Made by a program: the position numbers and the translations under genes. The notes below the pieces were generated by a model, which was given only the letters and a program-made list of their open reading frames with translations, did no database searches and was not told the DNA's origin. A DNA stretch of 64,000 nt from Bacteroidales bacterium (GTDB lineage Bacteria; Bacteroidota; Bacteroidia; Bacteroidales; Muribaculaceae): positions 62,001 to 126,000 of the forward strand of contig SFGS01000002.1 in NCBI GenBank assembly GCA_004557565.1, given 5' to 3'. Shown one piece after another: positions 33,348 through 41,517 of the stretch (the stretch's first letter is position 1; every line of letters begins with the position of its first letter).

Positions 33348-34329
33348 GTCTGATATTGCCTTCTTCGATTAAACCATTAAGAATATGTGCCAAACATCCG
33401 CCAGAGCAGATGTTTTCTTCTCTATACAAGCAAGTGTCACAACTTTCATATATGCCTCCTACTTCCTTTCTGACTTCTTCCATCTTCTGTCCATAAAACA
33501 TTGCAATCTCTTGGTAGGAAGAAAATTCAAACAGACTCTTTTTATAGAATCCAGACAGTGGGAAACATGACCAAACACTCAAATCCGTACCTATATCAAT
33601 TGCAGGTCCACATTGGAAAGAAACTTGTCCTTTGGAATATTTGAAAACTTTTCCCAAGTCTTCATCGCTAAACATACACATCGGGAATCCACAGTCAAAA
33701 CCTGGAACAATTCTGTATTTCTCAAACTCGGCAAAAAATCGCATGAGTTTGTCTTTAACTTCATTGAATTTGTTTGGCTTTATGTATAGATTCTTTTCTC
33801 CTGGGATTGGATGCGCAAGACCAAGTCTCACATGTCGGTTCAATCCGTAAGTGACGATATAATCAATAAGGAAAATCATATCAAACTCCAACCTGTAGAT
33901 GTTGAAACTTAGCGAAGTTCTGTTGGCAAAGAACTCAAAGAACCTTTTAACCTTTTCAAGATCGGATCTCTTGTTAAACTGTGGTTCATTCACATTGCAA
34001 ACGAACGAAACGCGCAACTCTTCAAACGAGAGAAGTTTCTGTGCAAACACTTGAAACTTTTCATCGGGCATAATTCCACTAGTGAAAACCGTCACATCCA
34101 AACCTCGTTTATTTAGATAAACTATCATATCTGCAACTTCTGGGTGAATCAAAGGCTCGCCACCCAAAAGAGAAATATGTTGTTCTCCCGAAGACTGCAA
34201 CAAGTCTGCAATGTAAATGATATTATCCCAGCTCAATGCATCTTTCACATCAGCTTCCGACATATACTGCTTTGCAAAGCAATAAGGACAACTTCTTACG
34301 CAAGTCTCAGTCAAAAGTACATTTGCCAT
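33328..34329 (-). CDS. Radical SAM/SPASM peptide-modifying enzyme A
   Basis: 333 residues, first gene of the operon. The cluster motif is CVRSCPYCF (Cys10, 14, 17); LLGGEPLIHPE is the GGE motif. SPASM-type cysteines follow in FQCGPAIDIG, WSCFP and CDTCLYREENICSGGCLAH. The second rSAM (31.4 kb) differs clearly in its motifs (WHGGEP against LLGGEP), so the two probably catalyse different modifications or act on different sites. A weak minus-strand box TAATTTTA (34345-34352) lies 15 bases before the start. Confidence 0.88.
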   Translation of the reverse strand: MANVLLTETCVRSCPYCFAKQYMSEADVKDALSWDNIIYIADLLQSSGEQHISLLGGEPLIHPEVADMIVYLNKRGLDVTVFTSGIMPDEKFQVFAQKLLSFEELRVSFVCNVNEPQFNKRSDLEKVKRFFEFFANRTSLSFNIYRLEFDMIFLIDYIVTYGLNRHVRLGLAHPIPGEKNLYIKPNKFNEVKDKLMRFFAEFEKYRIVPGFDCGFPMCMFSDEDLGKVFKYSKGQVSFQCGPAIDIGTDLSVWSCFPLSGFYKKSLFEFSSYQEIAMFYGQKMEEVRKEVGGIYESCDTCLYREENICSGGCLAHILNGLIEEGNIRHEDNNI

Positions 34330-34396
34330 AGTCGTATATTATCTTAAAATTAAATAGTTCTATACCCGTTGGCGCAATTAATTTAAGTTGATAAAT

Positions 34397-34591
34397 ATGA
34401 GTAAAAGGTTGTACATATCGCTGTTTTTTAGTAACATAGTGGTAGTCAAAACATTAAGTTCAAACTATCGTATGTACAACCATTATACAAAATTCGTCAA
34501 AATACTTGAGATATGCAAGCAATTCTCTGAGAATCTAGTCAATGAATCTGGTAATGTTACACCGCCAGCTCCAAATAATAAAAAATTATAA
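34397..34591 (+). CDS. Possible small protein divergent from the radical SAM operon
   Basis: 64 codons from ATG, starting MSKRLYISLFFSNIVVVKTL and ending VTPPAPNNKKL. It is the only feature, apart from an inverted repeat and a promoter, in the 330-base gap 34330-34659. The gene is weakly supported: no relative is recognised, and the N-terminal third coincides with the inverted repeat at 34407-34481. It could be a real small peptide of the island, or noise. Confidence 0.25.
   Translation: MSKRLYISLFFSNIVVVKTLSSNYRMYNHYTKFVKILEICKQFSENLVNESGNVTPPAPNNKKL
34407..34481. repeat. Inverted repeat GGTTGTACATA in the island's upstream region
   Basis: GGTTGTACATATCG (34407-34420) and CGTATGTACAACC (34469-34481) are complementary over 11 consecutive bases and 13 with one extra base. 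The 48-base spacer is not repetitive. Candidate operator pair or RNA hairpin between the divergent operons. Confidence 0.6.
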
Positions 34592-34605
34592 TATGGCAAA
34601 AATAC

Positions 34606-34636
34606 TTTGTGGAATGAAAAAACGTTTGTAACTTTC
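34606..34636 (+). promoter_or_regulatory. Promoter of the 34.66-kb lipoprotein gene
   Basis: TTTG (34606-34609), exactly 19 bases, TAACTTTC (34629-34636; 7 of 8 to consensus). The start codon is 23 bases on. Confidence 0.6.
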
Positions 34637-34659
34637 GCAAAATTTGGAAATTTACAATT

Positions 34660-35274
34660 ATGAAATCATTACTCTATACAGCTATATTATTATTCATTTG
34701 TGGTGCTTTCTCTTGTTCAAAAAACAAAAACGCACAAAAAGATTCATACAAGCTTTCTGATGAAATTGTGATGGACTCTATTTCTATCGACGATTTTAAG
34801 ACCCTGATGGATAAGGCTGTTAGCGAGAATGACACATCAGATATTCAAAAACTTTTAGGCTTAGCGCAAAGCACTTATCAAAAGATTTCTTTACGCAACG
34901 ATGTCGAGGCAGAAAACTTTGCACAGCAGGTGAAAGCTGTGATCTTAGGCGAGCCTTATTTAGACAACCTCATTACGAACAAAGACAATTTCTTCTTCAA
35001 ATTCAACAACAACGCTTTTGAAGAACGACCAGACACAGACAGGGAAGAACAAGAATTGCGTGAGCAAAACTTGGAAGACTATGAGGAAGTCTTGACTGAT
35101 GAAGAACTTCAGGAAATCAACGAGGGTAAAATCCCTACTCAAAGTGATCCAGAAAAGAAGTCTGCTGAAACTAAAAAGGCTGACGATAAAAAGACTACTC
35201 CTGAAGCAACTGCGGCTCAACCAAAGGATAGAGTGAAGAACTCATTCGAAAAGACAACTACTAAAAACAATTAA
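34660..35274 (+). CDS. Lipoprotein of unknown function
   Basis: 204 residues with a lipoprotein signal (GAFSC, Cys19). The middle is helical and acidic (DTDREEQELREQNLEDYEEV), and the last ~45 residues are a Lys/Glu/Thr-rich low-complexity tail, so it is probably extended in the periplasm or on the surface. No family recognised. It precedes two secreted paralogues at 35.4 and 36.3 kb and shares their direction. Confidence 0.6.
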   Translation: MKSLLYTAILLFICGAFSCSKNKNAQKDSYKLSDEIVMDSISIDDFKTLMDKAVSENDTSDIQKLLGLAQSTYQKISLRNDVEAENFAQQVKAVILGEPYLDNLITNKDNFFFKFNNNAFEERPDTDREEQELREQNLEDYEEVLTDEELQEINEGKIPTQSDPEKKSAETKKADDKKTTPEATAAQPKDRVKNSFEKTTTKNN

Positions 35275-35375
35275 TAAAAAATCACTACTCAATTTCACTT
35301 TTTAATACAAACTTTGAACGACCTTGTGAAGAGTTGTTCTCAATGAATTTATTATTTAGGCTAAATTTTAATTTT

Positions 35376-36251
35376 ATGGTGAAGTTCAATCTATTATTTG
35401 CATTACTAATCACTCCATTAGTATGCTTTGGTCAGAATGCTTATGACTATTATGGTGAAAAAGTGCAACTTGAAGCACATTATTTTCAAAGTCAAAATGC
35501 CGGCAAACTTCAAGGCGACAAAAAGTTGTCGTATCAAGGTATGGACATCAGCAATGGTTACGCCGTGAGTGCCCAATCTACAGGAGTAATCACAGTATAT
35601 GATTTGAATGGTGGCGATATGAGCAAGGAAAAACAACTCAAACTTTCCACTTTCTCAAAAACAGCCAACGCCTATAATGTATCGTTTGGCACAAAAAAGA
35701 TGACAGAAGAAGACGTTCTGCCTTTGCTTTATGTGAGTGGCAACCATGGCGTGTTGAATGTTGCGCAAATTGAAAAGAAATTCAAAAATGTAAATGCTGT
35801 TCAAACCATCACCCTTGATGCAAAATTCAGCAAAATTGATTGGGCTGTAGATGCCGACAACGGCTTCTTGTATGCATTCTGCACTAATAAGAATGGCACT
35901 CACCAAATCATGCGTTTCATTGTGCCAGAAGTGAAAGAAGGCGAAGTGAGCACTGTGAAACTGAAAACCAGTGATGCTTTAGACAATTATCTCGTAGAGA
36001 AATACTACCAAGGCAAAGCTATGACCTCGACTCACGGTGTTTATGTGCACGACGGTCAACTCTACATCACTTCAGGCAATGGTACACCTAACGACGCATC
36101 TCGCCTCTATGTTTGGGACCTTTGTGGTAAAATGTTGCGCAATGTGATTGACCTGTCCACAGCCACTCGCGACGAGTTGAAGGCTTGCAGTGTACATAAT
36201 GGCGCATTGTATGTTCAAACCCAAAGCAGCATGTATAAACTGATTTTCTAA
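35376..36251 (+). CDS. Secreted protein, paralogue 1 (propeller-like)
   Basis: 291 residues from the ATG at 35376, chosen because a signal peptide (KFNLLFALLITPLVCFGQ) begins there; an upstream ATG at 35334 adds 14 residues. Strand-rich; contains LSYQGMDISNGYAVSAQSTG, LPLLYVSGNHG, THGVYVHDGQLYITSGNG, RLYVWDLCGKMLRNVIDLS. These read like blades of a beta-propeller. It shares its plan and many motifs with the next gene, so the pair arose by duplication. Unknown function. Confidence 0.6.
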   Translation: MVKFNLLFALLITPLVCFGQNAYDYYGEKVQLEAHYFQSQNAGKLQGDKKLSYQGMDISNGYAVSAQSTGVITVYDLNGGDMSKEKQLKLSTFSKTANAYNVSFGTKKMTEEDVLPLLYVSGNHGVLNVAQIEKKFKNVNAVQTITLDAKFSKIDWAVDADNGFLYAFCTNKNGTHQIMRFIVPEVKEGEVSTVKLKTSDALDNYLVEKYYQGKAMTSTHGVYVHDGQLYITSGNGTPNDASRLYVWDLCGKMLRNVIDLSTATRDELKACSVHNGALYVQTQSSMYKLIF

Positions 36252-36260
36252 GTCCACATT

Positions 36261-37202
36261 ATGAAACGTATTGTATTATTCGGAATGGCTCTGCTGTGCA
36301 TTGTCGGAATGAATGCACAAGACAGATTTTATTATAGTGGCCCGCAGTTAAGTATTGCTAAAAATCAGTTCACTTGCGTGTCGGTAGGTAAATTAGATGG
36401 CACAGCCGACTTGAACTACCACGGCATGGACTGCTGGAATGAATATATCGTTAGCCTCCAAAATGAGGGTATGGCTACCACATATAAATACGGCGGCATG
36501 ACTGTCGCAAAAATCGGCACATTCAAACTTGGCAGTTATGGCGACAAAAACACCGCTAAAGTAGCAAGTTTTAGCAGCCAGTTTTTCTCAAGAGAGGATA
36601 AGATGCCGCTTTTGTTTGTTAGCCAATCGCATAATGAAGCTGTCGGAGGGCAGAAAGACGTGATTTTTGTGGAGCGAATTAGCGCTAACATGAAGTCATC
36701 AAAATTGGTGGCAAAAATCCAATTTAAGGAAGCGAACAAACTTTTTGGCAACACTCTTCAGTGGGTGGTAGATAAGGAAAACAAATTCCTTTATGGCTTT
36801 GGCAATACCATCGACGATTCAAATGCGAGCAACAAGCATCGTCTGGTGAAATTCAAGTTGCCAACTATCTCAGTCAAGGCTAAAGGTAAAAACATCCCAA
36901 CCATCAATCTGAGTGAAAAAAATTTGCTCGAAAACTATTTGATAGAAGATTATTGCCCTATGTTCAAGAGCATGGCAAGTCATGGATTGATGGTGAAGTA
37001 CGGACTGCTATATATGCCAGTAGGTAAGGGCACAAGTTCACAGCCATCTACCATGTATGTATGGAATTTGGCTAAAAGAAAATTGCAAAATGCAATTGAC
37101 ATGAGTGCTTCCACAACTGGCGAATTGACCGACTGTGCTGAATGTATGGGCGAACTTCTTATCCAATCACAAGACAGTATCTACAAACTAAGATTTGAAT
37201 AA
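36261..37202 (+). CDS. Secreted protein, paralogue 2 (propeller-like)
   Basis: 313 residues, signal peptide 1-20 (ending MNAQ). It has counterparts of the motifs in the preceding gene: LNYHGMDCWNEYIVSLQNEG, MPLLFVSQSHN, MASHGLMVKYGLLYMPVGKG, TMYVWNLAKRKLQNAIDMS and a final IYKL tail. It starts 9 bases after the first copy, so both are one unit. No family recognised. The two may bind the same partner. Confidence 0.6.
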   Translation: MKRIVLFGMALLCIVGMNAQDRFYYSGPQLSIAKNQFTCVSVGKLDGTADLNYHGMDCWNEYIVSLQNEGMATTYKYGGMTVAKIGTFKLGSYGDKNTAKVASFSSQFFSREDKMPLLFVSQSHNEAVGGQKDVIFVERISANMKSSKLVAKIQFKEANKLFGNTLQWVVDKENKFLYGFGNTIDDSNASNKHRLVKFKLPTISVKAKGKNIPTINLSEKNLLENYLIEDYCPMFKSMASHGLMVKYGLLYMPVGKGTSSQPSTMYVWNLAKRKLQNAIDMSASTTGELTDCAECMGELLIQSQDSIYKLRFE

Positions 37203-37208
37203 TTAATA

Positions 37209-38573
37209 ATGAAGGAGCAAGAGATTTTATCATTAATCAATGGGCGTTTGGGAATTAGCGACCTGAATGATTTGCAAAAGTCTGTTTTGAAGAATCTAAA
37301 GATTTCTTCAAGCGCTATTATATACTCTCCTACGGGCAGTGGTAAAACTCTTGCTTTTTCTGTTACTTTGCTTAAGGCTCTGAAAAACTTTGACACGGAG
37401 AAACTTCAAGCCGTAATCATCGCGCCTTCACGTGAATTGGTAATTCAAATTTCCGACGTGATTCGCCCGATTGCTCCCGACTATAAAGTGACTTCGCTTT
37501 ATGGTGGCCATAATGTGGCTGATGAGAAAAATTCACTGCAAAATGTGCCAAGCATTATTGTTGGCACTCCAGGCCGACTGCTCGACCACACCAACAGAGG
37601 AAACATTGACTTGACGAATGTTCGCCAACTGATTCTCGATGAGTTTGACAAATGCTTGGAATTGGGTTTTGAGGAAGAAATGCGCAAACTGCTGAAGAAA
37701 ATGCCAAATCTTTCGAGAAAAATCCTCACTTCGGCTACCATTCTCAACGAAATACCCGAATTTGTCAATCTGAGAGAATATGTTACTCTTGATTTTCTTG
37801 AGAGTGCAGAAAATCCAAGCGAAAGAACCACGGTTTGGCAAGTGAAGAGCGAGGAAAAAGACAAATTGGCAGCACTCCGCACTTTGCTTTACAGCATTCC
37901 GCAAGGCAAAACCATCATATTTGCCAACTATCGTGATGCCGTGTCAAGAATATATCAGAATCTGAAAGACAATCAAATTTCTGCCGGCATTTACCACGGT
38001 GCGTTGGAGCAGATGGATAGGGAAAAGGCGATTGCGATGTTTAATAATGAGTCTTATCCGATTCTTGTATCTACCGATTTGGGATCGCGTGGTTTGGACA
38101 TCAAAGAAGTGAAAAATATCATTCATTATCATCTGCCAATATCGCAAGAATCGTACACCCACCGTAATGGGCGCACCGCTCGTGTTGACAAAACTGGCGA
38201 TGTGTATATTCTTACTCACCAAGATGAGCAACTGCCCGATTTTGTGACGATTGACGAAACATTCAACTTGCCTGAAAAATGCGAGCAAAAATCTATTGTA
38301 AATAGGAACAGCACACTGTACTTCAAAGCAGGTAAAAAGGAGAAAATCTCAAAAGCCGACATCGTGGGCTTTATCGCCAACAATAGCCAAATCGTGCCCA
38401 ATGAAATTGGTGTGATTAATGTATATGACCATTATGCTTTGGTGGCAGTGCCAAAACAGAAAGCGAAAACCGCTATTGCGCAACTGCTGAAAGCGAAAAT
38501 CAAAGGAAAGAAGATTAGAATTGAAATCGCATCGGTTGAAGTAAGAATAAGCCGCCCAAACAATAAAAAGTAG
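37209..38573 (+). CDS. DEAD-box RNA helicase, DbpA-like, with DEFD in motif II
   Basis: 454 residues. Helicase motifs in order: SPTGSGKT near 38 (I), APSRELV (Ia), GTPGRLLDH (Ib), ILDEFDKC (II, DEFD instead of DEAD), TSAT (III), STDLGSRGLDIK (V) and HRNGRTAR (VI). The last ~75 residues (SKADIVGFIANNS ... IRIEIASVEVRI) look like the DbpA RNA-binding domain that targets 23S rRNA. The N-terminal Q-motif is reduced. Likely ribosome assembly. It starts 6 bases after the previous gene. Confidence 0.85.
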   Translation: MKEQEILSLINGRLGISDLNDLQKSVLKNLKISSSAIIYSPTGSGKTLAFSVTLLKALKNFDTEKLQAVIIAPSRELVIQISDVIRPIAPDYKVTSLYGGHNVADEKNSLQNVPSIIVGTPGRLLDHTNRGNIDLTNVRQLILDEFDKCLELGFEEEMRKLLKKMPNLSRKILTSATILNEIPEFVNLREYVTLDFLESAENPSERTTVWQVKSEEKDKLAALRTLLYSIPQGKTIIFANYRDAVSRIYQNLKDNQISAGIYHGALEQMDREKAIAMFNNESYPILVSTDLGSRGLDIKEVKNIIHYHLPISQESYTHRNGRTARVDKTGDVYILTHQDEQLPDFVTIDETFNLPEKCEQKSIVNRNSTLYFKAGKKEKISKADIVGFIANNSQIVPNEIGVINVYDHYALVAVPKQKAKTAIAQLLKAKIKGKKIRIEIASVEVRISRPNNKK

Positions 38574-38582
38574 AGTAGGGGA

Positions 38583-39188
38583 CTACAATTCAAATTCCCC
38601 TTTTCCTTCTCTTAGCACTTCAAAGTCGCCTGATGTGCAATCTATTACTGTTGAAGGAATTGTGCCACCTCTGCCTGAGTCGATCACAATATCTACATCG
38701 TTTTTGTGGCGATCGGCCATCAACTCCGGTTCGCACATATAATCGTCAGACTGCGCATCAACCGATGTTGAAAGAATTGGCCTTCCCAAAGCCTCTACAA
38801 TCCTACACGCCACAGAATTTGAGGGGATTCTAATACCCACAGTTCTTCTGCCTTTAAACGCTTTGGGGAGTTTTGACAAGGCTGGCAAAATGAAGGTGTA
38901 AGGACCTGGTAAATATTGCTTCATCACCTTAAATTCCATGTTTCCAAACTTTGCATACTCCGTAACCTGTGAAATATCGTGGCAAATGATAGTCAAGTTG
39001 GTTTTTGCCGACTTCATCGCCTTGATGGCACACACTTTCTCAATAGCCGAATTATTCAGCGCGTCGCACCCGATGGCATAAAGCGTGTCGGTGGGGTAGA
39101 TGATGATACCGCCTTTTTCAAGCGTATCAACCACCATGTCGATATAGCGATCGTTGATATTATCTTCTAAGATATTAAGGATTTTCAT
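38583..39188 (-). CDS. Sua5/YciO/YrdC-family protein (threonylcarbamoyl-AMP synthase-like)
   Basis: 201 residues with the YrdC signature: GGIIIYPTDTLYAIGCD at 26-42, KAMKSAKTNLTIICHD, LPGPYTFILPA, RTVGIRIPSN and ILSTSVDAQ. The KxR-type ATP site is replaced by KAMKSAK, as in some YciO members. Sua5/TsaC makes threonylcarbamoyl-AMP for t6A; YciO relatives have unclear roles. It converges on the helicase gene with a 9-base gap. Confidence 0.75.
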   Translation of the reverse strand: MKILNILEDNINDRYIDMVVDTLEKGGIIIYPTDTLYAIGCDALNNSAIEKVCAIKAMKSAKTNLTIICHDISQVTEYAKFGNMEFKVMKQYLPGPYTFILPALSKLPKAFKGRRTVGIRIPSNSVACRIVEALGRPILSTSVDAQSDDYMCEPELMADRHKNDVDIVIDSGRGGTIPSTVIDCTSGDFEVLREGKGEFEL

Positions 39189-39212
39189 TTTGTTATATGT
39201 GAAGGTAGTTGT

Positions 39213-39887
39213 TTAATCAAAATTAGAAACGATAGATGTTTGAATATTTGTGGCTTGAGCATACCTTTTCAGCAAATCAACCATCAGATTTATGGTTTCC
39301 TCCATGTCCATTTCTGGACCATAGCCGTTAATGTTGATTTGCACGGTAGTGGTTTCAGGGGTGAATTTCGTTCGTTCTTCGTCGCTTGTTGGTGTAGCCA
39401 CACCTCCAATCGCATCACGATAAACGGGCATATTTTCGATATTCAAAGCACCTCTGCCTATGCCGTTATACACTTCGCCCGCTTCGCCAACGCCTAACGT
39501 GAGCGTGTCGCCCTCGATTTTATCAAAATCCAAGCCGCTGATAGCATAACCGCTCTTAATCGACACCAAGTTCACCACATCAATCAGCGTGGTTAGGCGA
39601 TATAAGCCGAGCCCTCTGATAATGCGTCGGCACAGTGCCTCGCTCGCCACCCTATAGCGGCCGGGGTCTTTCCCAAGTGCCTTATACACCTTTCGTGTGG
39701 CAGCCACAGCGGGGCGCTTGTTGATTGCGAGTAGTTCGTAAGAGTTTTTAATGTTGTCGGCCTCCTTCAACAACTCGTTCCAAAGTTCGTCGCAAGTGTC
39801 TCCATTCACCACATCGGCTTGTATCAAGCCAATTTTCATTTGAGGACAAATATCAAGTATTCTTTTATCTACGTTTACTTTAAGCAT
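39213..39887 (-). CDS. B3/B4 tRNA-binding-domain protein
   Basis: 224 residues matching the stand-alone B3/4 domain found in the beta subunit of phenylalanyl-tRNA synthetase: YELLAINKRPAVAATRKVYK, DPGRYRVASEALCRRIIRG, LTTLIDVVNLVSI, GYAISGLDFDKIEG. Such free-standing proteins may bind tRNA or edit mischarged species; activity is unproven. 24 bases before the Sua5-like gene in the same direction. The -7 element lies only five bases before the start codon. Confidence 0.8.
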   Translation of the reverse strand: MLKVNVDKRILDICPQMKIGLIQADVVNGDTCDELWNELLKEADNIKNSYELLAINKRPAVAATRKVYKALGKDPGRYRVASEALCRRIIRGLGLYRLTTLIDVVNLVSIKSGYAISGLDFDKIEGDTLTLGVGEAGEVYNGIGRGALNIENMPVYRDAIGGVATPTSDEERTKFTPETTTVQININGYGPEMDMEETINLMVDLLKRYAQATNIQTSIVSNFD

Positions 39888-39892
39888 AATGG

Positions 39893-39924
39893 CAAAATTA
39901 CAAATATAATCTTAAGAAAACAAC
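39893..39924 (-). promoter_or_regulatory. Promoter of the B3/B4 gene, nearly leaderless
   Basis: Minus strand: GTTG (39921-39924), 20 bases, TAATTTTG (39893-39900). The start codon at 39887 begins 5 bases further on, so transcription would start at or next to the ATG. Confidence 0.5.
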
Positions 39925-39963
39925 TCTCTGCCCAGCAAATGCGCAAAATGAAGCGGTCACTAA

Positions 39964-39995
39964 TTTGTTATTGCAACAACTTTGCAGTAACTTTG
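39964..39995 (+). promoter_or_regulatory. Promoter of hisS
   Basis: TTTG (39964-39967), 20 bases, TAACTTTG (39988-39995). Leader of about 20 bases. Confidence 0.65.
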
Positions 39996-40021
39996 CATGA
40001 AATTTAAAATTTAAAGGCAAA

Positions 40022-41383
40022 ATGGCACAGAAACCATCAATCCCCAAGGGTACACGCGACTTTTCGCCCATTGAAATGGCGAAACGAAATTATATTTTCA
40101 ACACTATTAAAGAAGTGTTTTTGCTCTACGGATTCCAGCAAATCGAAACTCCAGCAATGGAGAACCTGTCAACTTTGATGGGCAAGTATGGCGAAGAGGG
40201 CGATAAACTTCTTTTCAAAATGCTCAACAGCGGTGATTATTTGAAAAATGCTCCCGCAGAAATGCTTGAGCAGCACGATTATATACATTTAATTCCAAAA
40301 ATCAGTGAAAAAGGACTTCGTTACGACTTGACCGTGCCTTTTGCTCGCTATGTGGTGATGCACCGCAACGATATTCAATTCCCATTTAAGCGCTATCAAA
40401 TTCAACCTGTGTGGCGCGCCGATCGCCCGCAAAAGGGCAGATATCGCGAATTTTACCAGTGCGATGCCGATGTGGTGGGCAGCGATTCGCTGATGAACGA
40501 GATTGAACTCGTAGGCATGATTGACGAGGTGTTTAAGCGCTTCGGAATTAATGTGATTATAAAAATCAACAATCGTAAAGTGCTTAGCGGTATAGCAGAA
40601 GTGATTGGTGCTCCTGATAAAATCGTCGACATTACCGTGGCTATCGATAAAATCGACAAGATTGGTCTTGAAAATGTGAATGCTGAATTGCTTGAGAAAG
40701 GTCTTTCACAAGATGCAGTTGATGCACTTCAGCCTCTCTTGACACTCAGCGGAAGCAACGAGGAAAAACTCGCAACACTTTCCACCCTTTTGGCTTCAAG
40801 CGAAGTGGGCATGAAGGGTGTGGAGGAATTGCGATATGTTCTCTCCAATTCAGAAGCACAACAGCCTAAGGGCGTAGTCGAACTTGATGTGTCGCTTGCT
40901 CGTGGCTTAAATTATTACACAGGCACCATTATCGAGGTGAAGGCTAAAGATGTGGTGATTGGCAGTATCACTGGTGGTGGCCGTTACGACAACCTTACAG
41001 GAGTGTTTGGTATGCCTGGCACCTCAGGTGTGGGTATTAGTTTTGGTGCTGACCGTATTTACGATGTGCTCAACACTTTGGAACTCTATCCAAAAGACAC
41101 GCTCGCATCAACTAAAGTGCTGTTCGTGAACTTCGGTGAAAAGGAAGGCGCACAGTCGCTCCAATATGTGATGAAATTGAGAGCAAACGGTATTCCTGCC
41201 GAAATCTATCCCGATTCCACTAAAATGAAAAAGCAAATGAGCTACGCCAACGACAAAAATGTGGCTTATGTTGCAATGGTGGGTGAAACTGAAATGGCTA
41301 ATGGCACCATTGCTCTCAAATGTATGGAAACTGGCGAACAAGAAAACCTCACAATTGACGAAGTGATTTCTAAACTGAAATAA
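40022..41383 (+). CDS. hisS: Histidyl-tRNA synthetase
   Basis: A 453-residue class II synthetase. Motif 1 near residue 45 (LYGFQQIETPAME), motif 2 FRYEFRR-type region at WRADRPQKGRYREFYQCDAD, the histidine-A motifs (LARGLNYYTG) and motif 3 (GGGRYDNL ... GVGISFGADRI), plus the anticodon-binding domain at the end (VLFVNFGE onwards). Charges tRNA-His. Single gene with its own promoter and terminator. Confidence 0.97.
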   Translation: MAQKPSIPKGTRDFSPIEMAKRNYIFNTIKEVFLLYGFQQIETPAMENLSTLMGKYGEEGDKLLFKMLNSGDYLKNAPAEMLEQHDYIHLIPKISEKGLRYDLTVPFARYVVMHRNDIQFPFKRYQIQPVWRADRPQKGRYREFYQCDADVVGSDSLMNEIELVGMIDEVFKRFGINVIIKINNRKVLSGIAEVIGAPDKIVDITVAIDKIDKIGLENVNAELLEKGLSQDAVDALQPLLTLSGSNEEKLATLSTLLASSEVGMKGVEELRYVLSNSEAQQPKGVVELDVSLARGLNYYTGTIIEVKAKDVVIGSITGGGRYDNLTGVFGMPGTSGVGISFGADRIYDVLNTLELYPKDTLASTKVLFVNFGEKEGAQSLQYVMKLRANGIPAEIYPDSTKMKKQMSYANDKNVAYVAMVGETEMANGTIALKCMETGEQENLTIDEVISKLK

Positions 41384-41405
41384 TTCAACACATATACATC
41401 ATATT

Positions 41406-41436
41406 TAGTCCCATTCTTAGAATGGGACTATTTTTT
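41406..41436 (+). terminator. Terminator of hisS
   Basis: TAGTCCCATT - CTTAG - AATGGGACTA followed by six T. Confidence 0.9.
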
Positions 41437-41480
41437 GTTAAAACCAATTCTTTTTTAACATTTCGGTGAAAGAAATTTTA

Positions 41481-41488
41481 TAACTTTG
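41481..41488 (+). promoter_or_regulatory. -7 element before the first Crp/Fnr gene
   Basis: TAACTTTG, 29 bases upstream of the start codon at 41518; -33 not evident. Confidence 0.45.
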
Positions 41489-41517
41489 CAAAATAAATCA
41501 CCATTCTTATAAAAAGT

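Noticed and set aside
31405..34329. Radical SAM proteins as anaerobic sulfatase maturases or PQQ/mycofactocin enzymes
   Set aside because: No sulfatase, PqqA- or MftA-like gene is present, and the two enzymes sit beside a repeat peptide with no Cys/Ser sulfatase motif.
34407..34481. Invertible promoter like those of Bacteroides capsule loci
   Set aside because: The arms are only 11-13 bases with a 48-base spacer, no consensus promoter lies between them, and no invertase is nearby; kept only as a possible operator.
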